Shown: one piece after another, positions 9,901 to 18,469 of the stretch
Numbering within the stretch: the first letter of the stretch is position 1
Layout: each line of letters begins with the position of its first letter
From: Mesostigma viride
Taxonomy: Eukaryota; Streptophyta; Mesostigmatophyceae; Mesostigmatales; Mesostigmataceae
Length of the DNA: 64,000 nucleotides
Direction: 5' to 3'
Assembly (NCBI GenBank): GCA_009746045.1
Contig: RPFO01000937.1
Coordinates: forward strand, 1 to 64,000
Made by a program: the position numbers and the translations under genes
Notes under the pieces: model-generated
Seen by the model: only the letters and a program-made list of their open reading frames with translations
Database searches by the model: none
What the model was told of the DNA's origin: nothing

Positions 9901-10209
9901 GACAAAAACAATTCAGAAGGCGCGTCATTGGATGCTGCAAACACGGACGCGATCACGCAGGGCATTACAACTCGCGGAAGGTTGGGAGGTCGCAGGATGG
10001 GAGGACACGTCATGGCGCCCCCCGAAGAGACCGATAATCGATTAGCGGAAATCCGCGGAATGCTCGAAGACCTGGGACAACTACCAGCCGAATTGTTGAA
10101 GTTTCTACTACCCCACGGCGTCGCTGGCACCATGGCCTACATCAAATATTTCATGAACCCGAGTCAAAAATCCGGTTTATCAATTCACGTAACTCGGAAT
10201 AAGAAGTGA
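6974..10209 (+). CDS. Long coiled-coil protein, frame broken near 8788
   Basis: The first frame runs from ATG 6974 for 603 coiled-coil-rich codons, then gives a basic non-heptad tail ending at 8869. In the -1 frame the heptad pattern continues without a gap from about 8788 (EKQAREDNIAELNRQ), passes through the ATG at 8872 and ends at 10209. One missing base near the CGGAG at 8786-8790 explains this; the joined product would be about 1,078 residues. Residues 75-850 are almost all charged heptads like SMC or myosin rods, and the tail (9560-10200) is acidic and disordered. No ATPase head is present, so a structural or scaffold role is more likely. It is more AT-rich than its neighbours. Its 3' end overlaps the convergent desulfurase gene by 59 bp. 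Confidence 0.8.
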
Positions 10210-11302
10210 ACGCGCTCAACCCGATGCGGACCGTGCCCATCTCCAGCTTCCGCGGCAGTCCGATGGCCTTCAGCGTCTCGCTGCGCCGCTTCAGATGACA
10301 CGCCGACCCTGTCGAGATCGCGATCCCCCGTTTCGCCAACCGGGCGACGAGCGCGCGCGAACTGCGAACGGGAAGAGCGGCGCTCACCAGGTTCGGCAGG
10401 CGCCACTTCTCGTCCTTCGGCCCGTGGACGACCGCGCCCATCTTCTCCAGATCCGCCACGAGGCGTCCTCTCAGAGCCCGGATGCGCGCCACGTCCCTCC
10501 TCTCGTGGCGGCGGTTGACGCGCACGGCCTCCGCGAGCGCCGCGATCAGTGGCGGCGACTCCGTCCCGGGTCGCACGGCCCTCTCCTGTCCCCCGCCGTA
10601 CGTGAGAGGGGCCAGACACGAAGGAGACTTGCGGAGGACCAGCGCGCCCACGCCCTTGACCGAGTGGATCTTGTGCCCGGACACGACGAAGCTGTCCAGA
10701 CACCGGAACCCTTTGAGCGGGAACTTACCGGCCGCCTGCGTGGTGTCCGAGTGGAAATGGACGCGATCCCCGATGACACGCCGGATGGCGCACAGATCCT
10801 GGATCGTGCCGATCTCGTTGTTAGCGTAGATGATGCTCGCGAGCTTCACGCGCGATCCGTACTTGTCGACGGCCTCCCGGAGCGCCTCCATCTTCACGAA
10901 CCCCTCCGCGTCCACGGGCAGCCGCACGATCGTGATCTTGTCCCCGTGTTCCTTCTTCAGATGCTCCAACGGCTTGATGCCCGCCGGGTGCTCGATCGCC
11001 GACGTCAGCACGACGCCCTCGAACCCGTGTTTCTCCATGACGCCCTGCAACACGATGTTCATGCTCTCCGTGGCCCCCGACGTGAACAGGACGGACCGGG
11101 CGGGGACGCGCAGATCGCGCGCGATGTCGGCCCGCGCCTTCTCGACGAGGGAGCGGGAAACCTTGCCGATCTCGTGGGAGGAGGACGGGTTACCGTACGT
11201 CTCCGCGACCCTGCGAAACACGTCCAACACGCAAGGATGCGGCCGTGTCGTCGAATTGTTATCCAGATAGATCTCCTTTCTCGCTTTCATGCGCCTTTCC
11301 AT
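10151..11302 (-). CDS. nifS-like: Cysteine desulfurase (NifS/IscS-like, class V aminotransferase fold)
   Basis: 383 residues from ATG 11302. The PLP-enzyme landmarks are in order: YLDNNSTTRP at residues 12-21, FTSGATESMN near 73-82, SAIEHPA with the conserved His near 101-107, the HSDTTQAAGK strand near 184-193, the PLP lysine in SGHKIHSVKG (K211), GGGQERAVRPGTES near 236-249, and the reactive cysteine C335 in STGSACH. Length matches IscS/NifS (about 390). It would release sulfur from cysteine for Fe-S clusters or tRNA thiolation. All key residues are present, so it is probably active. It is divergent with the 11417 gene. Confidence 0.92.
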   Translation of the reverse strand: MERRMKARKEIYLDNNSTTRPHPCVLDVFRRVAETYGNPSSSHEIGKVSRSLVEKARADIARDLRVPARSVLFTSGATESMNIVLQGVMEKHGFEGVVLTSAIEHPAGIKPLEHLKKEHGDKITIVRLPVDAEGFVKMEALREAVDKYGSRVKLASIIYANNEIGTIQDLCAIRRVIGDRVHFHSDTTQAAGKFPLKGFRCLDSFVVSGHKIHSVKGVGALVLRKSPSCLAPLTYGGGQERAVRPGTESPPLIAALAEAVRVNRRHERRDVARIRALRGRLVADLEKMGAVVHGPKDEKWRLPNLVSAALPVRSSRALVARLAKRGIAISTGSACHLKRRSETLKAIGLPRKLEMGTVRIGLSAFTSYSELRELINRIFDSGS

Positions 11303-11397
11303 AGTAGCAGCCACGCAAATAATGTGCGGATACCTTTCCTCGTGTCGTTCCTCTCGTAGGTTCGTTCGGCGAGACGAGAAAAAGATCCAGGGATGGG

Positions 11398-11404
11398 TAT
11401 AAAA
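11398..11404 (+). promoter_or_regulatory. TATA box of the 11417 gene
   Basis: Perfect TATAAAA 12 bp before ATG 11417. It decides that start: an ATG at 11393 lies upstream of the box and is unlikely to be used. Confidence 0.55.
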
Positions 11405-11416
11405 GCACGAGACGAG

Positions 11417-12132
11417 ATGGGTAAGATCGTCGTGAAACCAGACACCAGCGCCGTCGCGGCCCCCGCCGCTCCCGTCGTCGAGACCAAGTCCCGCAAGAGG
11501 ACCCGACGGTCCGTGGCCAAGACCGAGGTGGAGAACCTCGACGTCGTCGATATGGGTGTCATGAAAGAGACCCCGCGCGCCACCACCGCCCCCTCTCCCT
11601 CCCCCGCGCCCGCTCCCCCCCACCCGCACTCGGGTCGGACGTGGAACCCTTCTCGATCCCCAACACGCTGGCGGAGAGCCACATCGCATTTCTCCGGAGG
11701 AAGGCGGACGGCGCCGTCCACGTCGGCGCGCTGCTGTCCGCTCTTGGGGCAAAGTCCGAGGACGTGTTCGGGACGGACTCTTCCTGGATCGCGCCCGAGG
11801 CGGTCGTGAAGGCGATGAAGAGCGACAAGCGCATGCGTCCGTTGCACGAGGCGTTCTCGGAGTCGATCGCCGTGCTCGAAGATCTGGAGGCGGACAAGGA
11901 GAACGACGTCCCGTTCCGCTGCGTCGACTTCTTGAAGGCCCGATACGGCCACGGAAACTTCGACGCCACGCACCTGATCCAGTTCGGGGGGGCGGTGTAC
12001 AAGGAGTACAAGAAGACGCACGGAACCGAACCCCCCACCCGCGAAAACAACGGGTACAAACTGTACTTCCGACGGGACATCCCCGTCATGCAGAGGGCCT
12101 TTGACGAGTGGCCTCAGCGACTGCTCGGTTGA
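11417..12132 (+). CDS. Hypothetical basic/Pro-rich protein, frame broken in a C7 run near 11615
   Basis: The first part (from ATG 11417) has a nuclear-localisation-like RKRTRRS and an APSPSPAPAPP linker. The second part, in the -1 frame, is a folded domain from about 11630 (FSIPNTLAESHIAFLRRKAD) to the stop at 12132, ending FDEWPQRLLG. Reading seven C's at 11614-11620 as eight restores one frame of about 238 residues. The second domain contains FLKARYGHGNFDATHLIQ; no family recognised. Confidence 0.65.
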
Positions 12133-12222
12133 TCGATCCTATCCTACCGTGAAATGAGAAAACATGCGTTCCGACGTGAACGAACCTCTAATTTTATTCA
12201 TGAATATGTAATAATAAAGAAC

Positions 12223-12552
12223 ATGGTCGGACTCCTCCCATTACTCACACTCGTTTCCGGCGCGGTCGGGATCGGCGGCGCGTCCGCCGCGTGGCACTTG
12301 GATAGTAGGAGTCGAGACGCGCCGCGGATCCTCCGAGAGATGGAACTCCGCGAACGTAAAGAAGGCACGACGCCTCGGTCGCAGATGGAGAGGGACGAAG
12401 GGATCCGATCCGCGCAGGAGGAGTTTCATAGGAAGCGAGCGACGTCCGTGACGATCGCGATCGCCGCCTTTTCGATATGCGCTGTCACCGGATACCTGTA
12501 TTGGTACCAGAAGCACGGACCTCGCGCTCCCGCGTACGCGGGCTGGACTTAA
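12223..12552 (+). CDS. Small membrane protein
   Basis: 109 residues from ATG 12223, 6 bp after an AATAATAAA stretch. N-terminal hydrophobic segment (LLPLLTLVSGAVGIGGASAAW), a charged middle, and a second membrane segment (VTIAIAAFSICAVTGYLYWY). Likely a virion-membrane or ER-targeted protein. It overlaps the convergent gene at 12549 by 4 bp. Confidence 0.65.
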   Translation: MVGLLPLLTLVSGAVGIGGASAAWHLDSRSRDAPRILREMELRERKEGTTPRSQMERDEGIRSAQEEFHRKRATSVTIAIAAFSICAVTGYLYWYQKHGPRAPAYAGWT

Positions 12553-12851
12553 CGACGGAACGCGGACCATGCGCCGACAAAGGCCGCGAAACCGATGACA
12601 GACGCGCCCGCCATCTTGGCGTACCTCTTCCCGCCGGTGGCGGTGCTCGGGAACATGCCGGCGATCAGAGAGTCGGTCGCCGTGAACACGCTCAGACCCA
12701 TCATGACCGCGAGCGTGACGGCGAACATGGGCGCGAGCTTGCCGTCCTCGCGCACGAACCCGACCTTCTTGGCGGTCGCGGAGGCGGCGTCTCCGACGGA
12801 CTCGGTGACCTTGTTGGCGACGTCCACGGGTGCGGTGATCACGCTCGCCAT
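12549..12851 (-). CDS. Small membrane protein
   Basis: 100 residues from ATG 12851, with a TATATC box about 10 bp upstream. An amphipathic N-terminus (VANKVTESVGDAASATAKKVG) precedes two hydrophobic segments (MFAVTLAVMMGLSVF and GASVIGFAAFVGAWSAF). One of a cluster of three small membrane proteins at 12.2-13.2 kb. Confidence 0.65.
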   Translation of the reverse strand: MASVITAPVDVANKVTESVGDAASATAKKVGFVREDGKLAPMFAVTLAVMMGLSVFTATDSLIAGMFPSTATGGKRYAKMAGASVIGFAAFVGAWSAFRR

Positions 12852-12860
12852 CCGGAATGC

Positions 12861-12866
12861 GATATA
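12861..12866 (-). promoter_or_regulatory. TATA-like box of the 12549-12851 gene
   Basis: TATATC on the minus strand 10 bp before the ATG at 12851. Confidence 0.4.
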
Positions 12867-12893
12867 CTAACTCCTTCGACTTTTTTTTTCGTC

Positions 12894-13223
12894 TCACACG
12901 AGCAGGGCCACGTAGTAGCTGCCGTACAAGACCGCGGCCATGACGAGGACGTTGAACCACCCGATGGCCGTCTTCAGACCCGACATCCCGCCCTTGAGGA
13001 AGTTGTCGGTCATCGACACACACACGGCCGCCGCGAGCGCGCCCATGTTCAAGCCGTACCGCTCGCTCTTCACCTTCTCGCGCGCCTTGGCCCCCATGAG
13101 CGGGAACGCCAGGATCAGGGCGTAGGTGAAACTCTGCATCCGCAGGATGTGCATGGCGTCCTGGGTGAGATCGCCTGGCGTCAGCAGAGCCTTGAAGCCG
13201 GAGAGGATTTCGGATCCGGACAT
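12894..13223 (-). CDS. Small multi-pass membrane protein
   Basis: 109 residues from ATG 13223; an upstream alternative start is Arg- and Cys-rich and less likely. Three hydrophobic segments are visible (FTYALILAFPLMG, LNMGALAAAVCVSM, VLVMAAVLYGSYYVALLV). Divergent with the ART-like gene at 13264; the 40-bp gap has GTATAC and GTATAT elements that could serve both. Confidence 0.65.
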   Translation of the reverse strand: MSGSEILSGFKALLTPGDLTQDAMHILRMQSFTYALILAFPLMGAKAREKVKSERYGLNMGALAAAVCVSMTDNFLKGGMSGLKTAIGWFNVLVMAAVLYGSYYVALLV

Positions 13224-13263
13224 GGTATACACGGTACAGCGAAAAAAAACTCGGAATAGGTAT

Positions 13264-14862
13264 ATGGCGCACGTAACGACAGACACGCGAATCCACGACG
13301 GAAGCGTGCGATACGCCAGCGAGCCTCACAGACGCTTTTGCGAGGAAGGGGCGGCGTTCGATCACAAACCGTCGGTCGTCCATCGCACGATCTCCGCGCA
13401 CTACCCGAGATTAGAATCCCGTCACAGCGCGGTCGAGCCCGTGAGTCTCGCACGTCGTCCGTCGTGGATGCCGGAAAGGGAGAACTCGATCGCGATCCAT
13501 ACGTTCACGCACGACCTCCTGGATCCGATGCTGTCCACCTTAACGGGGTACTCGCGAGGCAGCTTTTGGGATTTGGTCGACGAGAAATGGTTCCGCGATT
13601 GTCTGGAGTACCTGCGGACTGCCCCGCAGCTGGACCTCATCGATCTCGTCAACTACACGTACGACGCACACCTGTTCACGAACGAGGACAAGAGCACGTA
13701 CCTCCGACGCCTCATGAGCGAGAGGGAGAGGGAGAAGGATTACGCCGAGTCGGGACGTCCCATCCCTTTCCATCGCAACACCAACCCGACCTGGACGACT
13801 CTCGTGCGCATGATCATGGAAGGGTCCGATATCGACCCTCGCGAGACGTGCGATCGGCCCGGCGACGTGGGCGAGCTCCGCGCCGCCCTAGAAACGCACC
13901 TCGCGGAACGCGAGAAGGATCCAGGTGTCTATCTTGTCGTGGACAGGGCCCTCCGGAACCGACTTACAAACTTGTCCACGTGGAAAGAGGTGATCGACAC
14001 CATCGCGACGATGGACCACAGGCTGATGGACATCCTCTACATGTTGGCGAAGTGGGTGCACCGATACCTGAAAACGTCTTTCATGAGGGACGTCGCCATA
14101 CGGTACAAGGAGGACTTTCATAAGATCCTGAGCGACATCCCCGTCGTCACACGAGAAATGATCGTGTACCGAGGCGTGTCCAACGACTATTACCGACACG
14201 GGGAATCCGCCTTTCATACGTCGGATGTGTACAAAAACCTGCACCCCGTGTCGACGTCCGTCGACCCGAGCCAGTCGATTCGGTTCATGACCGCGATGAC
14301 GAGCTGGGGGAGCGAGAGGACGCCGGACTGCTGCTTCAAGATCATCCACCTCATGCCGGGGACCCCTGCCTTGTGCGTATGGCCTATCGCGGCCGAACCC
14401 GAACAGGCGGAAATCTTGTTGCCCCCGGGCGTGGTATACCAGATCAAGTCGCATACCAGGAGGCCGATGCTGGCCAAAGTCCCCGAGTTCACGCCGAACA
14501 AGGCGGTACGAGACGAGGTCTGTTGGGACCGCGTCGTGAAAAGAGCCAAGAGAGGGGGCCACCACGATCCGTACATCGATCGATGGGTCTCGGAAATCTA
14601 CGTGGACGGGTCGGAGCTCGCCGCGAAGAAGAGGAAGCGGGAGTCGGACCACTCGTCGCGAGGAAGCGGAGGCGGTCCTTCCGCGAGACGCGACGACCCT
14701 CCTCCGCGTCCGAAAGAGATCGAGCGGGGTTCCGAACCGTACGCAACGCCGAAACCGGTCGAACGAACTTTGGAGAAGACCAAGAAAGCGCGAGTGGCTA
14801 AGAAGGACAGTGCACCGCCCCCCGGGAAACCGACGTGGACGGGATTGCGCGGACGTATGTGA
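13264..14862 (+). CDS. ADP-ribosyltransferase-like protein (ADPrib_exo_Tox/ART fold)
   Basis: 532 residues from ATG 13264. The middle carries the three ART landmarks in order: VYRGV with R303, the PVSTSVD strand with S330-T331-S332, and EQAEILLPPG with Q381-x-E383. This R-S-E set is that of C3/VIP2-type ADP-ribosyltransferases, which move ADP-ribose from NAD+ to a protein side chain. Gln two residues before the catalytic Glu (QxE) is the arrangement of enzymes that modify Asn/Gln or Thr rather than Arg. The N-terminal 280 residues match nothing I know; the C-terminal 90 are basic, Pro-rich and disordered. No secretion signal. I infer an intracellular or virion-packaged effector on host proteins. 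Confidence 0.75.
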   Translation: MAHVTTDTRIHDGSVRYASEPHRRFCEEGAAFDHKPSVVHRTISAHYPRLESRHSAVEPVSLARRPSWMPERENSIAIHTFTHDLLDPMLSTLTGYSRGSFWDLVDEKWFRDCLEYLRTAPQLDLIDLVNYTYDAHLFTNEDKSTYLRRLMSEREREKDYAESGRPIPFHRNTNPTWTTLVRMIMEGSDIDPRETCDRPGDVGELRAALETHLAEREKDPGVYLVVDRALRNRLTNLSTWKEVIDTIATMDHRLMDILYMLAKWVHRYLKTSFMRDVAIRYKEDFHKILSDIPVVTREMIVYRGVSNDYYRHGESAFHTSDVYKNLHPVSTSVDPSQSIRFMTAMTSWGSERTPDCCFKIIHLMPGTPALCVWPIAAEPEQAEILLPPGVVYQIKSHTRRPMLAKVPEFTPNKAVRDEVCWDRVVKRAKRGGHHDPYIDRWVSEIYVDGSELAAKKRKRESDHSSRGSGGGPSARRDDPPPRPKEIERGSEPYATPKPVERTLEKTKKARVAKKDSAPPPGKPTWTGLRGRM

Positions 14863-14911
14863 TCGACGGCGACGGTTGATAAATAATGTTACGAGAGTGT
14901 ATGGGAGACGA

Positions 14912-15063
14912 ATGCCCCCGAAAAAAAAGATCGCGACTAGTACTCCGAAGAGACGCGTCGCCCCAAGCGCAAGGAGCCCAAGGTCACGCGTCGAAGCACG
15001 ACGCTCCAGAGGGCGGTGCGGAGGAAAGTCACGTCGCGCGGGCCGAAGAGGTACCAGAACTGA
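14912..15063 (+). CDS. Possible small basic DNA-binding-like protein, one base short
   Basis: From ATG 14912 the peptide starts MPPKKKIATSTPKRRVAP, then loses character. In the -1 frame from the C4 run near 14963 it continues with the same strongly basic composition (KRKEPKVTRRSTTLQ) to a TGA at 15061. Treating C4 as C5 gives exactly 51 codons. Such Lys/Arg-rich 50-mers occur in large DNA viruses as packaged DNA-binding peptides. Tentative because GC-rich sequence gives basic peptides by chance. Confidence 0.35.
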
Positions 15064-15193
15064 CGGAGGAAGACAAGGAGGAATGGTTTGGATTCATTGA
15101 GAACTTTGAAAACCTTCCGAACACTTCCCAAGCTCCGGTGTTCACCGATGCGGACGATATAATGGGTGCCCCCCGATCCATTATGACCTGGAT

Positions 15194-16573
15194 ATGTTCG
15201 GCGCCGATCCGAATTTGTCGTTCGATACGCTGACAAACCGTGATTATGAGGTTACTCACCCTTTTTCCCCGACACTACCTATGTACGACCTTATAACTAC
15301 GCCAGCCGCGGCCGAACCCCTGCCGAGTGACATTCCTCCCACGAGGAAACGCCGCATGTCCAATAACGACCAGTTGGCATTTATGGAGAACGTGCCTAAG
15401 AAAAAAAGGAGTGGCGGGAGACACGCTGCTCCACGGGTAAAGATTGAAGACGGGGTTTACAATGAAAAGAAGGGGACTAATGAGACTCCGGACACATGGG
15501 TCGAGTTCGCTAGTTTCTACGGACCTTTTGGCAAAAACAAGTTGAAAGATTGGTCAAAAGAGGAGGCCGCGAGACAGTATCAAAACTTTTTGGATAGAGT
15601 CCAACGAGGGGAGTTGAACCTCGACGAGCTAGTGCGTGCCAGAGGCGCGAATTGGGACCACAAGATGGGACCGGGAATGACAGAGAGGTTGAGCCAGGTG
15701 CGCCCACCCATAGGAACGATGAAAGGGCGTTGGGAAAAGGCCGTAAGGGAGTTTGAAAAAGTGACCGGTATCGATCGAACCCTCTTAAAAGACGGGGAAC
15801 TGAACTTGACGGAAAGCGACTTGAAAAAGGCGGCGATGGTGGTGAACAAAAACTTTTTTGCCAACTCGTTCCCTGTACACGAGGTCTTGTGGAAAATAGA
15901 TGAGAAAGACGACCCCGAAACCCTTGCATACTCGCTAGGCAAGAACAAGATCGGACTCGCAAGACCATCTGCGCTCAAGGCCTTCAAGGAGTTTTCTCCC
16001 GAGACCGAAATCGTGATAGACGAGGGGAAAGTGGTCCGATCGAACGCACAGAGATTGTTACAGTTCCTTGCACACGAAATGATCCATTCCGCAAATTCGA
16101 GGTGGGCTCCTATCCGCGATCTCCAATACGACTTCCATGGTCCTGTCTTCCATCGCAATAACCGTCTGTTCAACGGTCTTGACACCGTCCACGACTACTT
16201 TGGACATAGTGTCCCAAAAAAGGATATCCCTTACATAGGGGACAGTGAGGAGACTTTTTCATTGTACGACGTTAAAAGGCCTCCCGTTGGAGCGAGCGAG
16301 ACAGGTAAAAAACACTACTCTGCGAGCGTTCTACCCTATACGCTTGACCAACTAGAGGAAATAGAAAAGATAACAAACGAGGCAGGTGTGCAAGAATTGA
16401 AAGATCGCGATATTCAGAGGTACATGCGCACCCAGGTGCTGCGAAAGAAGCCCGGAACGAGGAGGGACTACCCGGAAGACTTCCTCCCCCTGGACGACCG
16501 CGAGGACCCCGACACGCGCGACAAGAGGCGCTTTGTGAAGAAATATATGAAGAGACAAAAGACGTCCGCGTGA
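15194..16573 (+). CDS. HExxH zinc metallopeptidase-like protein (SprT/WLM-like)
   Basis: 459 residues from ATG 15194. The zinc-metallopeptidase signature is HEMIH at residues 294-298, followed by HGPVFH (H315, H320) that could supply the third ligand, as in SprT-like proteases acting on DNA-protein crosslinks. The N-terminus has KKKR basic patches typical of nuclear proteins; the C-terminus is highly charged. An upstream open frame (to 15166) ending in a C6 run may be a frameshifted N-terminal extension. A second, shorter HEMLH protein lies at 57342-57910. Lower GC than its neighbours. Confidence 0.7.
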   Translation: MFGADPNLSFDTLTNRDYEVTHPFSPTLPMYDLITTPAAAEPLPSDIPPTRKRRMSNNDQLAFMENVPKKKRSGGRHAAPRVKIEDGVYNEKKGTNETPDTWVEFASFYGPFGKNKLKDWSKEEAARQYQNFLDRVQRGELNLDELVRARGANWDHKMGPGMTERLSQVRPPIGTMKGRWEKAVREFEKVTGIDRTLLKDGELNLTESDLKKAAMVVNKNFFANSFPVHEVLWKIDEKDDPETLAYSLGKNKIGLARPSALKAFKEFSPETEIVIDEGKVVRSNAQRLLQFLAHEMIHSANSRWAPIRDLQYDFHGPVFHRNNRLFNGLDTVHDYFGHSVPKKDIPYIGDSEETFSLYDVKRPPVGASETGKKHYSASVLPYTLDQLEEIEKITNEAGVQELKDRDIQRYMRTQVLRKKPGTRRDYPEDFLPLDDREDPDTRDKRRFVKKYMKRQKTSA

Positions 16574-16577
16574 GGTC

Positions 16578-17051
16578 TCACGCGACGAACGACAGCTTCG
16601 GGACGTAGGCGGTGCCCCCGTCGGCCATCGGGACCGCGTGGAACCTCGACAGGGTCGCGTCGGCGGCGAGGAAATCGGCCAGCGGAATCGGGCCGTTCGA
16701 GCTCCCGGTCGTGATGTTGACGTGACTCGAGACCCCCGCCGGGCGCACGGGCATCTCGACGAACGTCGCGCCGTGGACCGCGTAGTGCCCGTCTAGGACG
16801 CGCGCGATCAGGTCGATGGCGCGCTTGTCGTCGTCCGATACCTCGGCGAAAGGCGGGACGATGACGGAAATGGCGCCGGCGATCTCGTGACTGGCGTTGT
16901 CGTACGCGAGCACGCCGGCGAGCACCCGCGCCGACGAGGACTGAGCGCGGAAGGAGAAGACGGGGCGGTTGATGCCCGCGAGAGGGAACGCCTCGGACAC
17001 GGGACAGTTGAGCGTGAGCATGACGTCGCGCTTCCAGGCGGTGGACGACAT
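16578..17051 (-). CDS. Hypothetical soluble protein
   Basis: 157 residues from ATG 17051, with TATAGA about 8 bp upstream on the minus strand. Beta-rich pattern (RVLAGVLAYDNASHEIAGAI, ATFVEMPVRPAGVSSHVNIT). No signal peptide or motif recognised. It ends 4 bp beyond the convergent metallopeptidase stop. Confidence 0.6.
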   Translation of the reverse strand: MSSTAWKRDVMLTLNCPVSEAFPLAGINRPVFSFRAQSSSARVLAGVLAYDNASHEIAGAISVIVPPFAEVSDDDKRAIDLIARVLDGHYAVHGATFVEMPVRPAGVSSHVNITTGSSNGPIPLADFLAADATLSRFHAVPMADGGTAYVPKLSFVA

Positions 17052-17076
17052 CGTGTCTATAAGAAGAATGGATATA

Positions 17077-17187
17077 TTATTGCTCGATCGCCGCCGCCTT
17101 CTCACCCTCGGGACGCGTCTTGCGCCACTCGAGGTACTCGGCGAGAGCTCGCTGCATTCGTTTGCGTATACGATACACGCCGTACAT
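17077..17187 (-). CDS. Very short ORF (36 residues)
   Basis: ATG 17187 to TAA 17077 on the minus strand: a helical peptide beginning MYGVYRIRKRMQRALAEYL and ending AAAIEQ. It fills the gap between the genes at 16578-17051 and 17200-17907, same strand, with 12-25 bp spacers. Packing and composition support it; it is short enough to be chance. Confidence 0.4.
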   Translation of the reverse strand: MYGVYRIRKRMQRALAEYLEWRKTRPEGEKAAAIEQ

Positions 17188-17199
17188 TTTTCCCAGCGG

Positions 17200-17907
17200 C
17201 TACTTTTTGGACTTCGGGCGTGTTTTCGCTACCGCGTCTGCCACAAGACTGTTTCCCCATCGCAGCTCCTCCAAATGCGAGGCGGCCTCGTCGTGTCTCT
17301 TCTGCGTTTCCTTCAACCAAGTACTCAGGTCTGGGACTGCGTCCCTCTTCCTTAGACCCATGTTTGCCATCTGTTTTTCGTGAACACGTTTCGCGACGGC
17401 CTGCGGATGAGAGGGCAGTGCCGCGTTTCGCAACTCCTGGCGTTCCCGTTCCATCATTCGAAGGAGGGACTCCATGGACTGCTTTTGTGGGTCCTGGAAT
17501 TCGTCCACACCGAGCATGACATCACGAGCACGAGGGGAAATGTTCCTGTACGACTTCGATTTGCCGCGGTATGGTCGGTCGACATACGCGTCATGGGCGT
17601 ACGTTGCACTTTGCGGCTCATCGGGAATGTACGAGTCCACCATCTTCTTCCAGTCGGGCACCTCGGACGTGAGTTTGCGACTCCGGTCGCCGAGGAGATC
17701 GCGAGCGCGCGGAGAGGTTGACATAGGAATCGTCGAGCTCGCGACCGCGTCCGTGTACAAGTCGTGTCCCGTTTTCTCCTCGCCGCCCTGTCTCACCGCA
17801 TGTCGTCGCTTCTTCCCCGCGGCGCCGTGGAGACCGCAAAACACCCTGCCCGTCCGGCACTGCTTGCGGCATTTGGAGCCCTTCCGTGTCTTTCCTTTGC
17901 ACTGCAT
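17200..17907 (-). CDS. Protein with N-terminal Cys/His zinc motif
   Basis: 235 residues from ATG 17907. The first 27 residues have the CKGKTRKGSKCRKQC...VFCGLHG pattern (Cx8-9Cx3C then CxxH), a short zinc motif recurring at the start of proteins in many large DNA viruses. The middle has two SPRARD repeats (STSPRARDLLGD and NISPRARDVMLG), the later part a Glu/Arg helix, and the end a basic KTRPKSKK. Role unknown; zinc plus basic tail suggests nucleic-acid binding. Confidence 0.65.
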   Translation of the reverse strand: MQCKGKTRKGSKCRKQCRTGRVFCGLHGAAGKKRRHAVRQGGEEKTGHDLYTDAVASSTIPMSTSPRARDLLGDRSRKLTSEVPDWKKMVDSYIPDEPQSATYAHDAYVDRPYRGKSKSYRNISPRARDVMLGVDEFQDPQKQSMESLLRMMERERQELRNAALPSHPQAVAKRVHEKQMANMGLRKRDAVPDLSTWLKETQKRHDEAASHLEELRWGNSLVADAVAKTRPKSKK

Positions 17908-17958
17908 CCTTTATAGTTTCACGTTTTACTTTTTTTTTGTACAAAGGAGAGAAAGGAG

Positions 17959-18102
17959 ATGTCAGGAAGCGTTCGGACGAGCAACGGGATGAACGCGCGG
18001 CGGTGCGCGGAGATCGCCGTCGGGACGTGCCGCGCGTGCCTCGTGGCCGCCTGTCACCTCGTGCTGGCCTCCTGGTGTCGCGCGGCGACCTGGCCGCAGT
18101 GA
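17959..18102 (+). CDS. Possible small Cys-rich hydrophobic peptide
   Basis: 47 residues from ATG 17959, divergent from the zinc-motif gene. The second half is hydrophobic with five Cys (EIAVGTCRACLVAACHLVLA), compatible with one membrane helix. No clear promoter; possible but weakly supported. Confidence 0.3.
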   Translation: MSGSVRTSNGMNARRCAEIAVGTCRACLVAACHLVLASWCRAATWPQ

Positions 18103-18125
18103 GGCGCACGTAGTTACATTCAGCA

Positions 18126-18345
18126 TACGCAGATCCATCCGCTGGCGGATCCAGCAGCTGCCGGTCCGACACTGGCCAGTCGCCGGATCCAGCAGCTGGC
18201 GGATCGGGCAGCTGCCGGATCTAGCAGCGGATGGTCGGGCGCTTGCACGACGCCAGATCCATCCCCTGGCGGATCCTGCAGCTGTCGGTCCGACACCGGC
18301 GAGTCGCTGGATCCATCAGCTGCCGGATCCCGCGAGCGGCCGAAA
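18126..18345. repeat. GGATCC/CAGCTG palindromic repeats in two ~124-bp units
   Basis: The 435-bp gap before the first KilA-N gene has no gene but is filled with short imperfect repeats around GATCCA-x-CAGCTG-x-CGGATC, each partly palindromic. A larger unit starting GATCCATCC at 18132 recurs at 18256, with CAGCTG..CGGTCCGACAC shared in both. It may form hairpins or bind a dimeric protein. Confidence 0.6.
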
Positions 18346-18469
18346 CCGAGGAGGGCATAGCGACATGTGACGAATGCTAGTAGTCAACGTTTGGATTGTT
18401 TGAACCTGGAATTGTATACCCCCCTTCCGGAAAGTTCATGTCTGTGTCGGCGAGGACGATCATGTCGGC

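Noticed and set aside
8872-10209. Independent second coiled-coil gene starting at 8872
   Set aside because: The heptad pattern in the same frame extends upstream of the ATG to about 8788, so it is the continuation of the 6974 gene.
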